Assembly (NCBI GenBank): GCA_004000035.1
Contig: RJAE01000002.1
Coordinates: forward strand, 372,001 to 436,000
Origin: Arthrobacter sulfonylureivorans
GTDB taxonomy: Bacteria > Actinomycetota > Actinomycetes > Actinomycetales > Micrococcaceae
DNA length: 64,000 nt
Reading direction: 5' to 3'
Below, one piece after another: positions 33,299 to 43,335 of the stretch; position 1 is the first letter of the stretch; each line of letters starts with the position of its first letter. Both the position numbers and the translations under genes were made by a program. The notes beneath the pieces are model-generated. The model worked only from the letters and a program-made list of their open reading frames with translations. It had not been told where the DNA came from and did no database searches.

Positions 33299-34750
33299 TT
33301 AGCGGCCGGTGGACGCGAGTTCCTTCTCCGACCCGGCGGCGGCCGGGGCGTCCGTTGCCGGCTTGGGAGCGGCGGCGGCCTGCGGGCGCGGCTGGGGTGA
33401 AGCAGCCTCACGGAACTGGCGGTACGGAGTCTGCAGATCGGCGAGGCGCGTGGTGTCGCGGCCCAGGAAGATGGTCCAGAACCAGTTCGAGATCACGCGG
33501 ATCTTGCGCTCGACGGTCGGCATGGCCAGTCCGTGGTAGCCTCGGTGGGCCATCCAGGCCGGCCAACCCTTGAGCTTGATGCCCATGATCTTGGCGACGC
33601 CCTTGTTGAGGCCGAAGCCGGCGACGGCGCCGAGGTTCTTGTGCTTGTACTGCTTGACGCTGCCCACGCCCCAGCGGGCCGCGTAGATGTTTTTGGCAAG
33701 CCGCTTGGCTTGGCGGATGGCGTGCTGGGCATTCGGAACGCAGAAGCCGCCCACCCCGCCGCCGGTCAGGTCCGGCACTGCTGCGACGTCGCCAGCGGTC
33801 CAGGCGCCGTCAATCGGGCCGTTCTCGCCGATGATCTGCAGCGTGGCATCGGCCTTGATCCGGCCGCGCTCGTCCTGCGGGAAGCCGAAGCTGCGTGCAA
33901 CCGGATTCGCCTGCACGCCCGCGGTCCACAGCAGGGTGTCGGCCTCGAAGGTTTCGGCCGGAGTCTTGTCCGGCATGTTGATCAGCTCCAGCACGCCGCC
34001 CTCTGCCTTGGCCAGGGAGGTGTTGAGCATGACCTCGATGCCGCGTGAGCGCATGTGCTCGACGACCCACTTGGCCTGCTCTTCGGTGACCTCGGGCATG
34101 ATCCGGCCCATTGCCTCGACCAGCACGAAACGCAGGTCTTCCTGGCGCAGCTGTCCGTTCTTCCTGACGGCAGCGCGGCCCAGGTCCTCGATTTCGGTCA
34201 TGGCCTCAATGCCCGCGAAGCCGCCGCCGACGCCAACAAACGTCAGCGCGCGGGTCCGCTCCGCCCCCGCCGGCAGCTGGGAGGCGGTCTCGATCCGCTC
34301 GAGCACCTTGTTCCGCAGCTCCACGGCTTCTTCGATGGTCTTCAGGCCAATGCCGGCTTCGGCCAGCCCCGGGATCGGGAAGGTGCGGGTAATGGCACCG
34401 GCGGCAACGACGACGTCGCGGTAGTCCAGTTCGAAAGCCTCGCCCGCTGCGGGGGTGATCACGGCCTTCTTGGCAGCATGGTCGATGGAGGTGACCCTGC
34501 CGGTGATGAGTTCGGTGTCCTGCAGATGCTGGCGGTGGTTGACCACGGCATGCCGGGCTTCGATGCTGCCGGAGGCCACTTCGGGCAGGAACGGCTGGTA
34601 GGTCATGTAGGGCAGCGGATCCACCAAGGTGACGATGCCGCCGTGCCGCTTGACCTTTTTCTGGAGCTTCAGCGCAACGTAGAGACCAACGTAGCCGCCG
34701 CCGACCACAAGGACGCGCGGGCGATCGGACAGAGCAGGAGTGAGTGCCAT
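33299..34750 (-). CDS. ndh: type II NADH dehydrogenase (NDH-2)
   Basis: This membrane-associated flavoprotein oxidises NADH and reduces quinone without pumping protons. The FAD-binding Rossmann motif VVGGGYVGLYVAL lies near residue 15 and the NADH-binding motif FVGVGGGFAGIE near residue 172. The quinone-site region (VGGFCVPNAQHAIRQAKRLAKNI) is intact. The 483-residue length includes a disordered Pro/Ala-rich tail. ATG 34750 lies six bases after a TACACT -10, so it is leaderless. Single-gene unit with a strong terminator. It feeds the same quinone pool as SdhABCD. Confidence 0.94.
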   Translation of the reverse strand: MALTPALSDRPRVLVVGGGYVGLYVALKLQKKVKRHGGIVTLVDPLPYMTYQPFLPEVASGSIEARHAVVNHRQHLQDTELITGRVTSIDHAAKKAVITPAAGEAFELDYRDVVVAAGAITRTFPIPGLAEAGIGLKTIEEAVELRNKVLERIETASQLPAGAERTRALTFVGVGGGFAGIEAMTEIEDLGRAAVRKNGQLRQEDLRFVLVEAMGRIMPEVTEEQAKWVVEHMRSRGIEVMLNTSLAKAEGGVLELINMPDKTPAETFEADTLLWTAGVQANPVARSFGFPQDERGRIKADATLQIIGENGPIDGAWTAGDVAAVPDLTGGGVGGFCVPNAQHAIRQAKRLAKNIYAARWGVGSVKQYKHKNLGAVAGFGLNKGVAKIMGIKLKGWPAWMAHRGYHGLAMPTVERKIRVISNWFWTIFLGRDTTRLADLQTPYRQFREAASPQPRPQAAAAPKPATDAPAAAGSEKELASTGR

Positions 34751-34756
34751 GCGTTA

Positions 34757-34762
34757 AGTGTA
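34757..34762 (-). promoter_or_regulatory. -10 element (TACACT) of ndh
   Basis: On the minus strand TACACT ends six bases before ATG 34750. Confidence 0.55.
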
Positions 34763-34806
34763 GCGCCTTTTGTGAAAGTTTTCACGAAGTGGCCGGGAGT
34801 GCATAA

Positions 34807-36231
34807 TCAGCGCTTGACCGGCTTGTCGCTCCCGCCCCGAATCGGCGGGATGAAACCCGTGTCCGCGTCTTCGACGGCCTGTTTCCCCGCCGCGGCCCGG
34901 CGCGCCCGGACTGTCTGGATAGCGCCCAACGTCAGGACACCGGCGATCAGCGCGCCGAACGAGAAGACCAGGATGGCCGGCAGTACCGAGTTTTCGGTAC
35001 GCGGTGGAACCGCCACCGGGGTGGTCGGTTCCGGAATGTCCGGGGCCACGGCCTTCGACTGCACCGGAGACTGCGATTCCGGCGCAGCGACCTCGCCGCG
35101 GCGGTGCACGGTGATCCACTGGGCAATCGAGCCGAGCGGGTTGGCTGACACCTCGGGAACTTCGGCGTTCAGTGCCGCTTCGGCGTTCAGTACTCCGTAG
35201 CCGTAGATGGGATCATGTCCGGGAACGCCGGAGTCCTTGGCCGTGCTGATGATGCGGTTGATGACCTGGGCCGCACTCATGTCCGGGTACTTGGAGCGGA
35301 TCAGTGCGGCCACGCCGGAGACCAGCGGGGTGGCACCGGATGTACCCGACCAGTCGGCATAGAGGCCGCCGGGCAGTCCACCCACCAGGTCTTCGGCCGG
35401 AGCCGCAACGCCAATGACGATGCTCTGGGCCGATGCCTCCTGGCTGGCTTCGCCGTCGCGGTTCAGTCCCGCCACGGTCAGGACCCCGGGAATGGTGGCG
35501 GGAGCACCGGACTGTTCGGTCCCTCCGGCGCGGTTTCCGGCGGCGGCAACCACCACGACGTCGTGCTGCTCGGCGTACAGGAACGCGGCGTCCCAGCTCT
35601 CCGGCCAGGAGGTGCTGGAACTGGTCAGCGACATATTGATGACCTGTGCGCCGTTGTCCACCGCCCAGCGAACGGCCGCAGGGATCTGCTCGTCAACTCC
35701 GACACCGGAAGGGTTCGGCGTCCCGAGCCACGTGGAGGCCGTCAGGATCTGCGCCTTGGGAGCCACCCCGATCACGCCATCGGTGCCGGCACCGATTCCC
35801 TCGTCCTTGGGCTTGGACTCGTCGTCCTTCTTCTTGTCGTCCTTCTTGTCTTTGTCCGGGGCATGCCCACGACCGGCCAGCAAGGTCGCCACCAAGGTGC
35901 CGTGCTCGGGCGTTTGTCCGATCCCGCGCTGGCCGTCGGGATCGCCCGATCCGGAGGCGTCCGTTCCGCCCACCACGGCGCCCTTGAGATCCGGATGGGT
36001 GCCGTCAACGCCGCTGTCGATCACTGCGACTTTCACGCCTTCGCCCTGCGATTCGTCCCAGGCGGCGCGGATCCCGTAGGAATCCAGCCAGTATTCCTTG
36101 TCCCGGGTGGAGTCGGCATGGGCGGGTCCTGCCAGCATCAGCGAGCCAAGCACCGCAATGGCCGAGCCGAGCGAAATGGCCTTCGCGGCGGACGAGCGCC
36201 TGCTGGGCCGTTCACTTTCGCGGTGGCGCAT
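34807..36231 (-). CDS. secreted, membrane-anchored subtilase (mycosin-like)
   Basis: A signal peptide (about residues 16-39, ending GPAHA), S8 catalytic triad Asp72, His110 and Ser298, and a C-terminal membrane helix (about 416-440) followed by a short cytoplasmic tail give the topology of mycosins, the proteases of type VII secretion. A charged Lys/Asp insert at about 127-144 lies in a surface loop. No ESX/T7SS genes (eccB-E, WXG100) are in the window. ATG 36231 follows GAAGGG. It lies 22 bp downstream of ppx and is probably cotranscribed. Confidence 0.88.
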   Translation of the reverse strand: MRHRESERPSRRSSAAKAISLGSAIAVLGSLMLAGPAHADSTRDKEYWLDSYGIRAAWDESQGEGVKVAVIDSGVDGTHPDLKGAVVGGTDASGSGDPDGQRGIGQTPEHGTLVATLLAGRGHAPDKDKKDDKKKDDESKPKDEGIGAGTDGVIGVAPKAQILTASTWLGTPNPSGVGVDEQIPAAVRWAVDNGAQVINMSLTSSSTSWPESWDAAFLYAEQHDVVVVAAAGNRAGGTEQSGAPATIPGVLTVAGLNRDGEASQEASAQSIVIGVAAPAEDLVGGLPGGLYADWSGTSGATPLVSGVAALIRSKYPDMSAAQVINRIISTAKDSGVPGHDPIYGYGVLNAEAALNAEVPEVSANPLGSIAQWITVHRRGEVAAPESQSPVQSKAVAPDIPEPTTPVAVPPRTENSVLPAILVFSFGALIAGVLTLGAIQTVRARRAAAGKQAVEDADTGFIPPIRGGSDKPVKR

Positions 36232-36253
36232 CGGTGTCCCTTCGGTAAGCAGT

Positions 36254-37222
36254 CTAGGTCCCTGGGGCTCGGTGGGTGGGCAGCCGGGTGGCGGCGCTCA
36301 GGGCGATTCCATCCAGAATATCGTGTTCGCTGGCCGTCGCGCCGTCCACGCGTCCAGCGGTCAGTGCGGCCAGCCGCCGTGACACGGTGCGCCAGATGAG
36401 CGCGCCGGCGCCAATGACGTCCACGCGTCCGGGATGCATGTAGGGCAGCGCCGCACGCTGTTGCCGGGTCATCTCCAGCAAGGAAGTGCAGGCGGCATCC
36501 AGCCGGTCCCCCTCTAGGCGTGCCCCGTGGATCGCTTCGGGACGGTACTGGTCCAGCTGCAAGGCGTGTGCGGTGATGGTGGTGACGGACCCGGCCACTC
36601 CTACCAACCGGTCGACGTCGGCCAGCGGCACCTCGTCCAGCACGCGAGCCAGATGCTGCTCGGCGTCGGCCACGGCTTCGGCGATCTCCGCCGCGGTGGG
36701 CGGGTCCGAGCGCAGGTACCGCTCGGAGAAACGGACACAGCCCATATCTGTGCTGAGCGCGGCCAGCACCCCGTCGGCAGTGCCCAGCACGAACTCCGTG
36801 CTGCCACCGCCGAGGTCCACCACCAGCACCTTCTCTCCCGGCGTCTGGGCCAGGACGCTGGCGGCACCGGTGAAGGACAGCTCGGCCTCTTCGCGGCCGC
36901 TGATCACCTCCGGTTCCACTCCGAGCCGGTCGCGGATGCCGTCAACAAAAACCTGCCGGTTGGCCGCGTCGCGGGTGGCGGAGGTGGCAACAAAACGCAG
37001 GCTTTCGACCCGCTGGCTGCGCAGTTGCACGGCATAGTCTTCCGCCGCCGCGAACGTCCGCTCCAGCGCTTCGGGCGCCAGCGCCCCGGTAGCGTCGACG
37101 CCCTGCCCCAGCCGCACGATTTTCATCTCCCGGACCACGTCGCTCAGCCCGCCGTCCTGCACGTCGGCAATCAACAGGCGGATCGAGTTGGTTCCGCAAT
37201 CGATGGCTCCGACACGTGCCAC
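36254..37222 (-). CDS. ppx: exopolyphosphatase / guanosine pentaphosphatase family
   Basis: An ASKHA-fold enzyme that trims polyphosphate or hydrolyses pppGpp. The phosphate-1 motif IDCGTNSIRLLI is at residues 8-19, and the phosphate-2 motif VLVVDLGGGSTEFVLG is near residue 125. The 322 residues match the short actinobacterial Ppx, lacking the C-terminal HD-like domain of E. coli Ppx. Its GTG start overlaps the DUF501 stop by one base. Known: eno-ftsB-DUF501-ppx order is conserved in Actinobacteria (Rv1023-Rv1026). Confidence 0.93.
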   Translation of the reverse strand: MARVGAIDCGTNSIRLLIADVQDGGLSDVVREMKIVRLGQGVDATGALAPEALERTFAAAEDYAVQLRSQRVESLRFVATSATRDAANRQVFVDGIRDRLGVEPEVISGREEAELSFTGAASVLAQTPGEKVLVVDLGGGSTEFVLGTADGVLAALSTDMGCVRFSERYLRSDPPTAAEIAEAVADAEQHLARVLDEVPLADVDRLVGVAGSVTTITAHALQLDQYRPEAIHGARLEGDRLDAACTSLLEMTRQQRAALPYMHPGRVDVIGAGALIWRTVSRRLAALTAGRVDGATASEHDILDGIALSAATRLPTHRAPGT

Positions 37223-37926
37223 TAGGACTCCACTCCCCCGGCTGCGCCGGGCGTTCGAGGATCGACGGCGTCGGCGCCGTCGGAGGATTCTTTGCCGCCG
37301 GACCGCCTGGCCTTCTTCGCGGCCAGCTCGTCGGCCGGCAGGCCTTGGGTGCGAGTATGGCGGCTCAGGTCACGGGCGGGCGCGGCCCCTGCAACGTCCC
37401 AGGCGCCGGCGCAATAGCAGCGGTCCGCGGTCCACCACTCGGCGATGCCCTCAAGCGCTTCGTCGCCCAGCGGATTCACGCCCGGACCCGCAGCCAGCGA
37501 ATGGCCGACCAGGACGTGCAGACACTTGACTCGGGTGGGCATACCGCCGGCCGAGACGCCCGCGATCTCGGGCACCTCCCCGATGCCGGAGCGGCGGCCC
37601 ACCTCGTTGCGTGCGGCCAGATACTCCTCATGGGCGCGCCGGTACGCTGCGGCCAGTTCAGGATCGCTCTCCAGCCGCGCGGTCATTTCCGTCATCACCC
37701 CGGCCGCTTCCAGCCGGGACACGGCGGCGGTAATCACCGGGTGGGTCAGGTAGTACGTGGTGGGGAACGGGATGCCGTTGCCCAGCCGCGGCGCGGTCGT
37801 GGCGACGAGCGGGTTTCCGCAGACGCATCTCGCGCCGATTTCCACGACGTCGCGGACCGGTCTGCCGAGCTGGCGGCTCAGCGTGTCGAGGTCTTCGGGG
37901 GTGGGTGTGCGCTGAGCGGTGTTCAT
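37222..37926 (-). CDS. DUF501 family protein
   Basis: This 234-residue soluble protein has three cysteine-containing motifs (RCVCGNP, VKCLHVLVGHSLA and DRCYCAGAW) that may bind metal. A basic, low-complexity C-terminal tail of about 50 residues follows. DUF501 has no known function; it is almost always found between ftsB and ppx in Actinobacteria. ATG 37926 is preceded by AGGAAGGA. It shares one base with ppx. Confidence 0.9.
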   Translation of the reverse strand: MNTAQRTPTPEDLDTLSRQLGRPVRDVVEIGARCVCGNPLVATTAPRLGNGIPFPTTYYLTHPVITAAVSRLEAAGVMTEMTARLESDPELAAAYRRAHEEYLAARNEVGRRSGIGEVPEIAGVSAGGMPTRVKCLHVLVGHSLAAGPGVNPLGDEALEGIAEWWTADRCYCAGAWDVAGAAPARDLSRHTRTQGLPADELAAKKARRSGGKESSDGADAVDPRTPGAAGGVES

Positions 37927-38000
37927 GGCTCAGTCCTTCCTGCCGCTGCGGTTGGTCTGGCAGCGTGCCGTATGATCCGGTAGCCGCGGCTGCCGGGATG

Positions 38001-38759
38001 TTAGTCAGCGGCGGGCGTGTCCGTGGCGGCCCGGGTCATCGAATTCCACAGTGCGTCGACCCACGGCAAGTCCTCCGGCGCGGTCGCGGATGCGTGTTCG
38101 TCCGACTCGCCCAGTCCTTCCGCGCCGGTGACCATGTACCGCTTCTCCCCCGGCATTACATAGAATATGCGATCCCGTGCCTGCTGCTTGATGTAGGCGG
38201 GGTCATCCCAGCGGGCCAGCTCCTTGGTCAGCTGCTGATGGGAGTCTTTCTTGGCGGCGATGTCCGCCTGCAGGGCGGCCAATTCTGCCCGCTGCTCAAT
38301 GAAAATCCGCACCGACGGCGCCAGCAGCACCGTGATGGACACCAAGACCACCGCCAGCGCCAGCAGCCGGCCGGAGAATGCTTTGGCTGGGACCGGGACC
38401 GCATCGGCAGGCACTTCCCGGGCCTGTTCCCTGCGTTGCCGGTGCGCAGGCGAGTCCGGCTGCCTGATTCCCTCGGACAGCTGCCGGCGTTCGGCGGCGC
38501 GGGCTTCCGACGGCGCCGGCTTGGGCTTTGCCGGTGGTTTCGGCTTCCGGCGGTGGCCCGCCTCCGGTGTGCTCGGGGAGCCGGCCCCAGGCCGGGCCAC
38601 GGCTGCCGGCGCCGTTCGGCCGAAGTCGGCCCGAATCACTTTCCCGGTTTCCGGTTCCGGGCGGTCGGTGTCCTTGCCGTCCCCCTGTCCGCTGCCCTGC
38701 GCAGGCCCACCGCCGGCCGGACGGCCGGCCCGTGGCATGTTGGGGCGTCGGGTGGACAT
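38001..38759 (-). CDS. ftsB: septum formation initiator, FtsB/DivIC family
   Basis: FtsB links the FtsQ-L subcomplex to the division machinery. A Pro/Lys-rich cytoplasmic region of about 125 residues precedes one membrane helix (about 130-148, LLALAVVLVSITVLLAPSV). A coiled coil (RAELAALQADIAAKKDSHQQLTKELARW) and the conserved DPAYIKQQARDRIFYVMPGE motif follow outside. The cytoplasmic extension is long compared with E. coli FtsB but usual in Actinobacteria. ATG 38759 has GAGGAG five bases upstream. An eno terminator hairpin (38785-38818) separates it from eno. Confidence 0.92.
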   Translation of the reverse strand: MSTRRPNMPRAGRPAGGGPAQGSGQGDGKDTDRPEPETGKVIRADFGRTAPAAVARPGAGSPSTPEAGHRRKPKPPAKPKPAPSEARAAERRQLSEGIRQPDSPAHRQRREQAREVPADAVPVPAKAFSGRLLALAVVLVSITVLLAPSVRIFIEQRAELAALQADIAAKKDSHQQLTKELARWDDPAYIKQQARDRIFYVMPGEKRYMVTGAEGLGESDEHASATAPEDLPWVDALWNSMTRAATDTPAAD

Positions 38760-38784
38760 TGAGGCTCCTCACCGTGGTTGTCGT

Positions 38785-38818
38785 GCGGGGCCGGCGTCGG
38801 CTGACGGCCGGGCCCCGC
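38785..38818 (-). terminator. eno terminator hairpin
   Basis: GCGGGGCCGGC (38785-38795) pairs with GCCGGGCCCCGC (38807-38818) with one bulged base. It lies 28 bp after the eno stop and just upstream of ftsB, so ftsB may receive reduced read-through. Confidence 0.55.
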
Positions 38819-38846
38819 TTAAGACATTACCGAGGGTTGGGCCGAA

Positions 38847-40217
<1,371 letters not shown>

Positions 40218-40997
40218 TCAGCCCGTGTAGTTTTCTTCCGTTACGCGCTGCTGGAATCGCCGGACGGCGGCCCGGAGTGCCTGCTCTGGGTCCACGCTGG
40301 CTTCTGCGGCGCGGCGGACGACGGCGAACAGCGCCTCGCCGACCTCGGCTTCCGTCATGCCCTGGCCGCCTTGCGACGGCCATCTGCCGTGCTGCGGCGC
40401 GGCGCCGCGGCCGTCTCCGCCGGGCTCAGCCCGTTCCGCGGAACCGGCCCGGCGCGCTCGATCCAGGGATTTCGCCGCCAGGGTCAGGGCCGGCAGGGAC
40501 GTCGGAACACCGTCGAACGGCGTGGTCCGCTCCGGCTTCTCCGCCGCTTTCACCGCGTCATAGCTGGCCACTATCTCGGCGATGGTGTCCGGAAACGTCT
40601 CCCGCAGGGACCCGTCCGGCCGGAACACGTGCCGGTTCCGCCGAACGAGTTTGGCAGTCAGGCCGGCGGCCACGGCGTCGAAATCGAAGTGCCCGCGTTC
40701 TTCCTGCAACCGCGCATGCAGCAGCACCTGGAACAGCATGTCGGCCAGCTCGCCCCTGAGCTCGGCCACGTCGGCCTGGCCGGTGTGGCCTGTTTCGATC
40801 GCCTCGGCCAGTTCGTGGGCCTCCTCGACCAGGTACTCAACGAGGGATTCGTGGGTCAGCGCGGCCGTCCACAGGCAGTGTTCGCGCAGCTGCGCCACGA
40901 CCTCGAGCAGCCGGGGAACCGCCCAACCGGGGCCGGGCTCCGCCGTCGTGCTTTCCCGGCGCCGGCCCGGCGCTGGCGGCTGACCGGCGTGCGGCAT
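40218..40997 (-). CDS. mazG: MazG-family nucleoside triphosphate pyrophosphohydrolase
   Basis: A single MazG domain (about residues 30-150) carries the metal ligands in EYLVEEAHELAEAIE and ELRGELADMLFQVLLHA. The enzyme cleaves NTPs to NMP and pyrophosphate, cleansing noncanonical nucleotides. The usual CPWD motif before the helix is degenerate (EHCLWTAALTHESL). A low-complexity Gly/Gln-rich stretch (about 200-222) separates a short C-terminal helical part. ATG 40997 lies 7 bp after the add stop. An upstream extension overlapping add is rejected. Confidence 0.88.
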   Translation of the reverse strand: MPHAGQPPAPGRRRESTTAEPGPGWAVPRLLEVVAQLREHCLWTAALTHESLVEYLVEEAHELAEAIETGHTGQADVAELRGELADMLFQVLLHARLQEERGHFDFDAVAAGLTAKLVRRNRHVFRPDGSLRETFPDTIAEIVASYDAVKAAEKPERTTPFDGVPTSLPALTLAAKSLDRARRAGSAERAEPGGDGRGAAPQHGRWPSQGGQGMTEAEVGEALFAVVRRAAEASVDPEQALRAAVRRFQQRVTEENYTG

Positions 40998-41004
40998 GGT
41001 CCCG

Positions 41005-42150
41005 TCAGTCCAGCTGGCTGCGGAAGCCCTCGCCGATGTAATCGACGAGCGCCTCACGCTCTTCCAGGGGCAGGAAGGCGGCTTCCGCGGCGTTGAGCGT
41101 GATCTCCAGCAAGTCGTCCAGGTCGTAATCGAAGGTTTCCACCAGCAACTCGTACTCGTCCGAAAGCGTGACCCCGCTCATCAGCCGGTTGTCCGTGTTG
41201 ATCGTGACCTTGAACCCGGTCTGGTAGAGCAGATCGAACGGATGGGCTTCAATGCCTTCCCCGAACACGGCGATGGCGCCCGTCTGCAGGTTGGACGACG
41301 GGCTGCACTCCAGCGGGATGCCGCGGTCGCGGACCCATGCGGCGACCCGGCCCAGGGTGACCATCCCGACCTCTTCGCCGTCTTCGTCGTCCGGGCCGAA
41401 GTCCACCTGGATGTCCTCGGCGATCCGTACGCCGTGGCCCAACCGCAGTGCACGGCCGCTGACCAGCGCATCGGCGATGCTGTCCACACCGGCCGCCTCG
41501 CCGGCGTGGACGGTGACCGGGAACTGGTGTTCGGCCAGGTAGGTGAACGCGTCCTTGAAGCGCGAGGCCGGGAAACCGTCCTCGGCGCCGGCAATGTCGA
41601 ATCCGACGGCGCCCCGGTCCCGGTGGCGGACGGCAAGTTCGGCGATCTCCTGTGAGCGGTCGGCGTGCCGCATCGCGGTGATCAGCTGGCCCACCTGGAT
41701 GGGCCGTCCGCTGGCCTCGACGGCGTCCACGCCCGCCTCCAGTCCGGCCTGGACGGCTTCGACGGCTTCGTCCAAGGTCAGGCCCTTGGCCAGGTGCTGC
41801 TCCGGCGCCCAGCGGACCTCTCCGTAGACCACGCCGTCGTCGGCCAGGTCTTCGACGAATTCCTGTGCCACGCGAAACAGGCCTTCCTTCGTCTGCATCA
41901 CGGCGACGGTGTGATCGAAGGTTTCCAGATAGCGCACCAGCGAGCCGGAGTCTGCCGATTCCCGGAACCACTCGCCCAGTGCCACCGGGTCGGTGGAGGG
42001 CAGTTCGTGGCCCACGGCGGCGGCCAGCTCGATGATCGTGGCCGGGCGCAGGCCGCCGTCCAGATGGTCGTGTAGCGATACCTTCGGCAGGCTGCGGATG
42101 TCGATGTCCATGTCGGCTGCGGTGTCTTCGGAGTAATCAGGCTCAGTCAC
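41005..42150 (-). CDS. add: adenosine deaminase
   Basis: This zinc enzyme converts adenosine to inosine. The HxH motif is SLHDHLDGG (His27, His29); the catalytic region HAGEAAGVDSI and VTINTDNRLMSG (zinc Asp) are present. The 381-residue length is typical of actinobacterial ADA. GTG 42150 is preferred over GTGs upstream because a TAAGGT -10 ends seven bases before it. Together with cdd, deoA and the nucleoside transporter at 43-50.6 kb it forms a nucleoside salvage neighbourhood, interrupted by dedA. Confidence 0.93.
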   Translation of the reverse strand: MTEPDYSEDTAADMDIDIRSLPKVSLHDHLDGGLRPATIIELAAAVGHELPSTDPVALGEWFRESADSGSLVRYLETFDHTVAVMQTKEGLFRVAQEFVEDLADDGVVYGEVRWAPEQHLAKGLTLDEAVEAVQAGLEAGVDAVEASGRPIQVGQLITAMRHADRSQEIAELAVRHRDRGAVGFDIAGAEDGFPASRFKDAFTYLAEHQFPVTVHAGEAAGVDSIADALVSGRALRLGHGVRIAEDIQVDFGPDDEDGEEVGMVTLGRVAAWVRDRGIPLECSPSSNLQTGAIAVFGEGIEAHPFDLLYQTGFKVTINTDNRLMSGVTLSDEYELLVETFDYDLDDLLEITLNAAEAAFLPLEEREALVDYIGEGFRSQLD

Positions 42151-42157
42151 AGGCACC

Positions 42158-42163
42158 ACCTTA
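42158..42163 (-). promoter_or_regulatory. -10 element (TAAGGT) of add
   Basis: On the minus strand TAAGGT ends seven bases before GTG 42150. Confidence 0.5.
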
Positions 42164-42210
42164 CGCGAGCACGCCGCCAGCCTGAACCGGCCCGGCTTCT
42201 GCCGGCCGGC

Positions 42211-42241
42211 TCAATCGTCCAGTGCATCAATCGTCCAGTGC
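42211..42241 (+). repeat. 15-bp tandem duplication at the dedA 3' end
   Basis: TCAATCGTCCAGTGC occurs at 42211-42225 and 42227-42241, period 16 bp. The second copy contains the dedA stop codon and final residues; the first lies just beyond the stop. Confidence 0.7.
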
Positions 42242-43081
42242 GGCCGTGGAGCGGTTGCGCGAGGGCACGGCGACGGGCTGATGCGGCTCGAAGCGCACGG
42301 TGCGCGAACCGGTTTCCGGCGGCTGGTCGCCGGGATGGCGCCGCCCCTGCACTGAGGCACCTGCACTCCCGGCTGGGCCGGCGTCATGGGTGGCCCGCTG
42401 CCCGGCTCCCGCCGGCTCCGCGCTGCCGTACGTGCTGCTGTGCGTGGCCTGGGCTGCCGCCCGCAGCCGCGCGGCGTGGCGGCGGCCGGCCAGCTTCATG
42501 CCATGGTCCAGCGCCAGGCCCAGCAACAGTGCCAGCACGACGGCCAGTCCCGCGGCCAGCAACGTGTGGTCATGGAACCACTGACCGGCCAGGGCCCCGA
42601 TGCCCACCGAGTACAGGGCCCACGAGATGCCGGCCACCACGGAGAACAGGACGAACTTGCGGTGGTTGTATCCGGTAGCCCCGGCGGTCATGTTGACCGC
42701 GACGCGACCCACCGGGATGTAGCGGGCGCCCAGGATCAGCAGGGCCCCGCGCCGGTCCAGTTCCCGGCGGGCCCAGGCGAAGGCCGCGGCAACGCGTGGG
42801 CGCTGCATCCAGCGGAAGCGGTCCGCGCCGATGCTGCGGCCGATCAGATAAGCGATGTTGTCGCCGGCGATGGCGCCCGCCGCTGCGACGGCAACAACCA
42901 GCCAGATGTTGGGCGCCCCGGCGGATACGGCGATCGCGGCCAGCGCGACGACGACCGATTCGCTGGGAACCGGCGGAAAGATTCCGTCGATCAGGCAGAG
43001 CGCCAAAAGCAGTGGGTAGATCCACCATTGTGCTGCCGCGTCGATGATGAAGACGCTGAGCGCGTCCATGAAATTCTGCAC
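42227..43081 (-). CDS. DedA family membrane protein with long C-terminal tail
   Basis: DedA (VTT domain) proteins include undecaprenyl-phosphate and phospholipid flippases. The core (residues 1-205) has about five or six membrane segments and the motif GARYIPVGRVAVNMTAGATGY carrying the conserved Arg/Pro residues. A disordered tail of about 80 residues rich in Gly, Arg and Pro follows. GTG 43081 follows AGGAAC; ATG 43069 is possible. It separates add from the nucleoside operon. A role in lipid-carrier recycling is inference. Confidence 0.88.
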   Translation of the reverse strand: MQNFMDALSVFIIDAAAQWWIYPLLLALCLIDGIFPPVPSESVVVALAAIAVSAGAPNIWLVVAVAAAGAIAGDNIAYLIGRSIGADRFRWMQRPRVAAAFAWARRELDRRGALLILGARYIPVGRVAVNMTAGATGYNHRKFVLFSVVAGISWALYSVGIGALAGQWFHDHTLLAAGLAVVLALLLGLALDHGMKLAGRRHAARLRAAAQATHSSTYGSAEPAGAGQRATHDAGPAGSAGASVQGRRHPGDQPPETGSRTVRFEPHQPVAVPSRNRSTAALDD

Positions 43082-43197
43082 GAGGTGTTCCTGTCCGCCG
43101 GATGTCTAGTCCAACGATGCCATGCTGCATTTTGTGCCGCTATCGGGTAAATCCCTGACCGGGCCCCCATCGGTCAACGCCGCAGACCCTGCAGTGC

Positions 43198-43222
43198 GCC
43201 GGAGCTTCCCCCGAGCTCCGGC
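43198..43222. terminator. hairpin downstream of deoA
   Basis: GCCGGAGCT (43198-43206) and AGCTCCGGC (43214-43222) form a perfect 9-bp stem with a 7-base loop, 114 bp past the deoA stop. A weaker CCCCAG/CTGGGG stem lies nearer (43294-43315). Either could end the nucleoside operon. The 254-bp gap holds no convincing gene. Confidence 0.4.
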
Positions 43223-43335
43223 CGCACCCATCATCGTAGCCGGGCGCCGTAGGGCCGGGAAGAGGTTTATCCAGCGAATCTATAAACGCCTATCCCCAGT
43301 TGTTTTCAGCTGGGGGCAGCCAACAAGCGGCGCGG

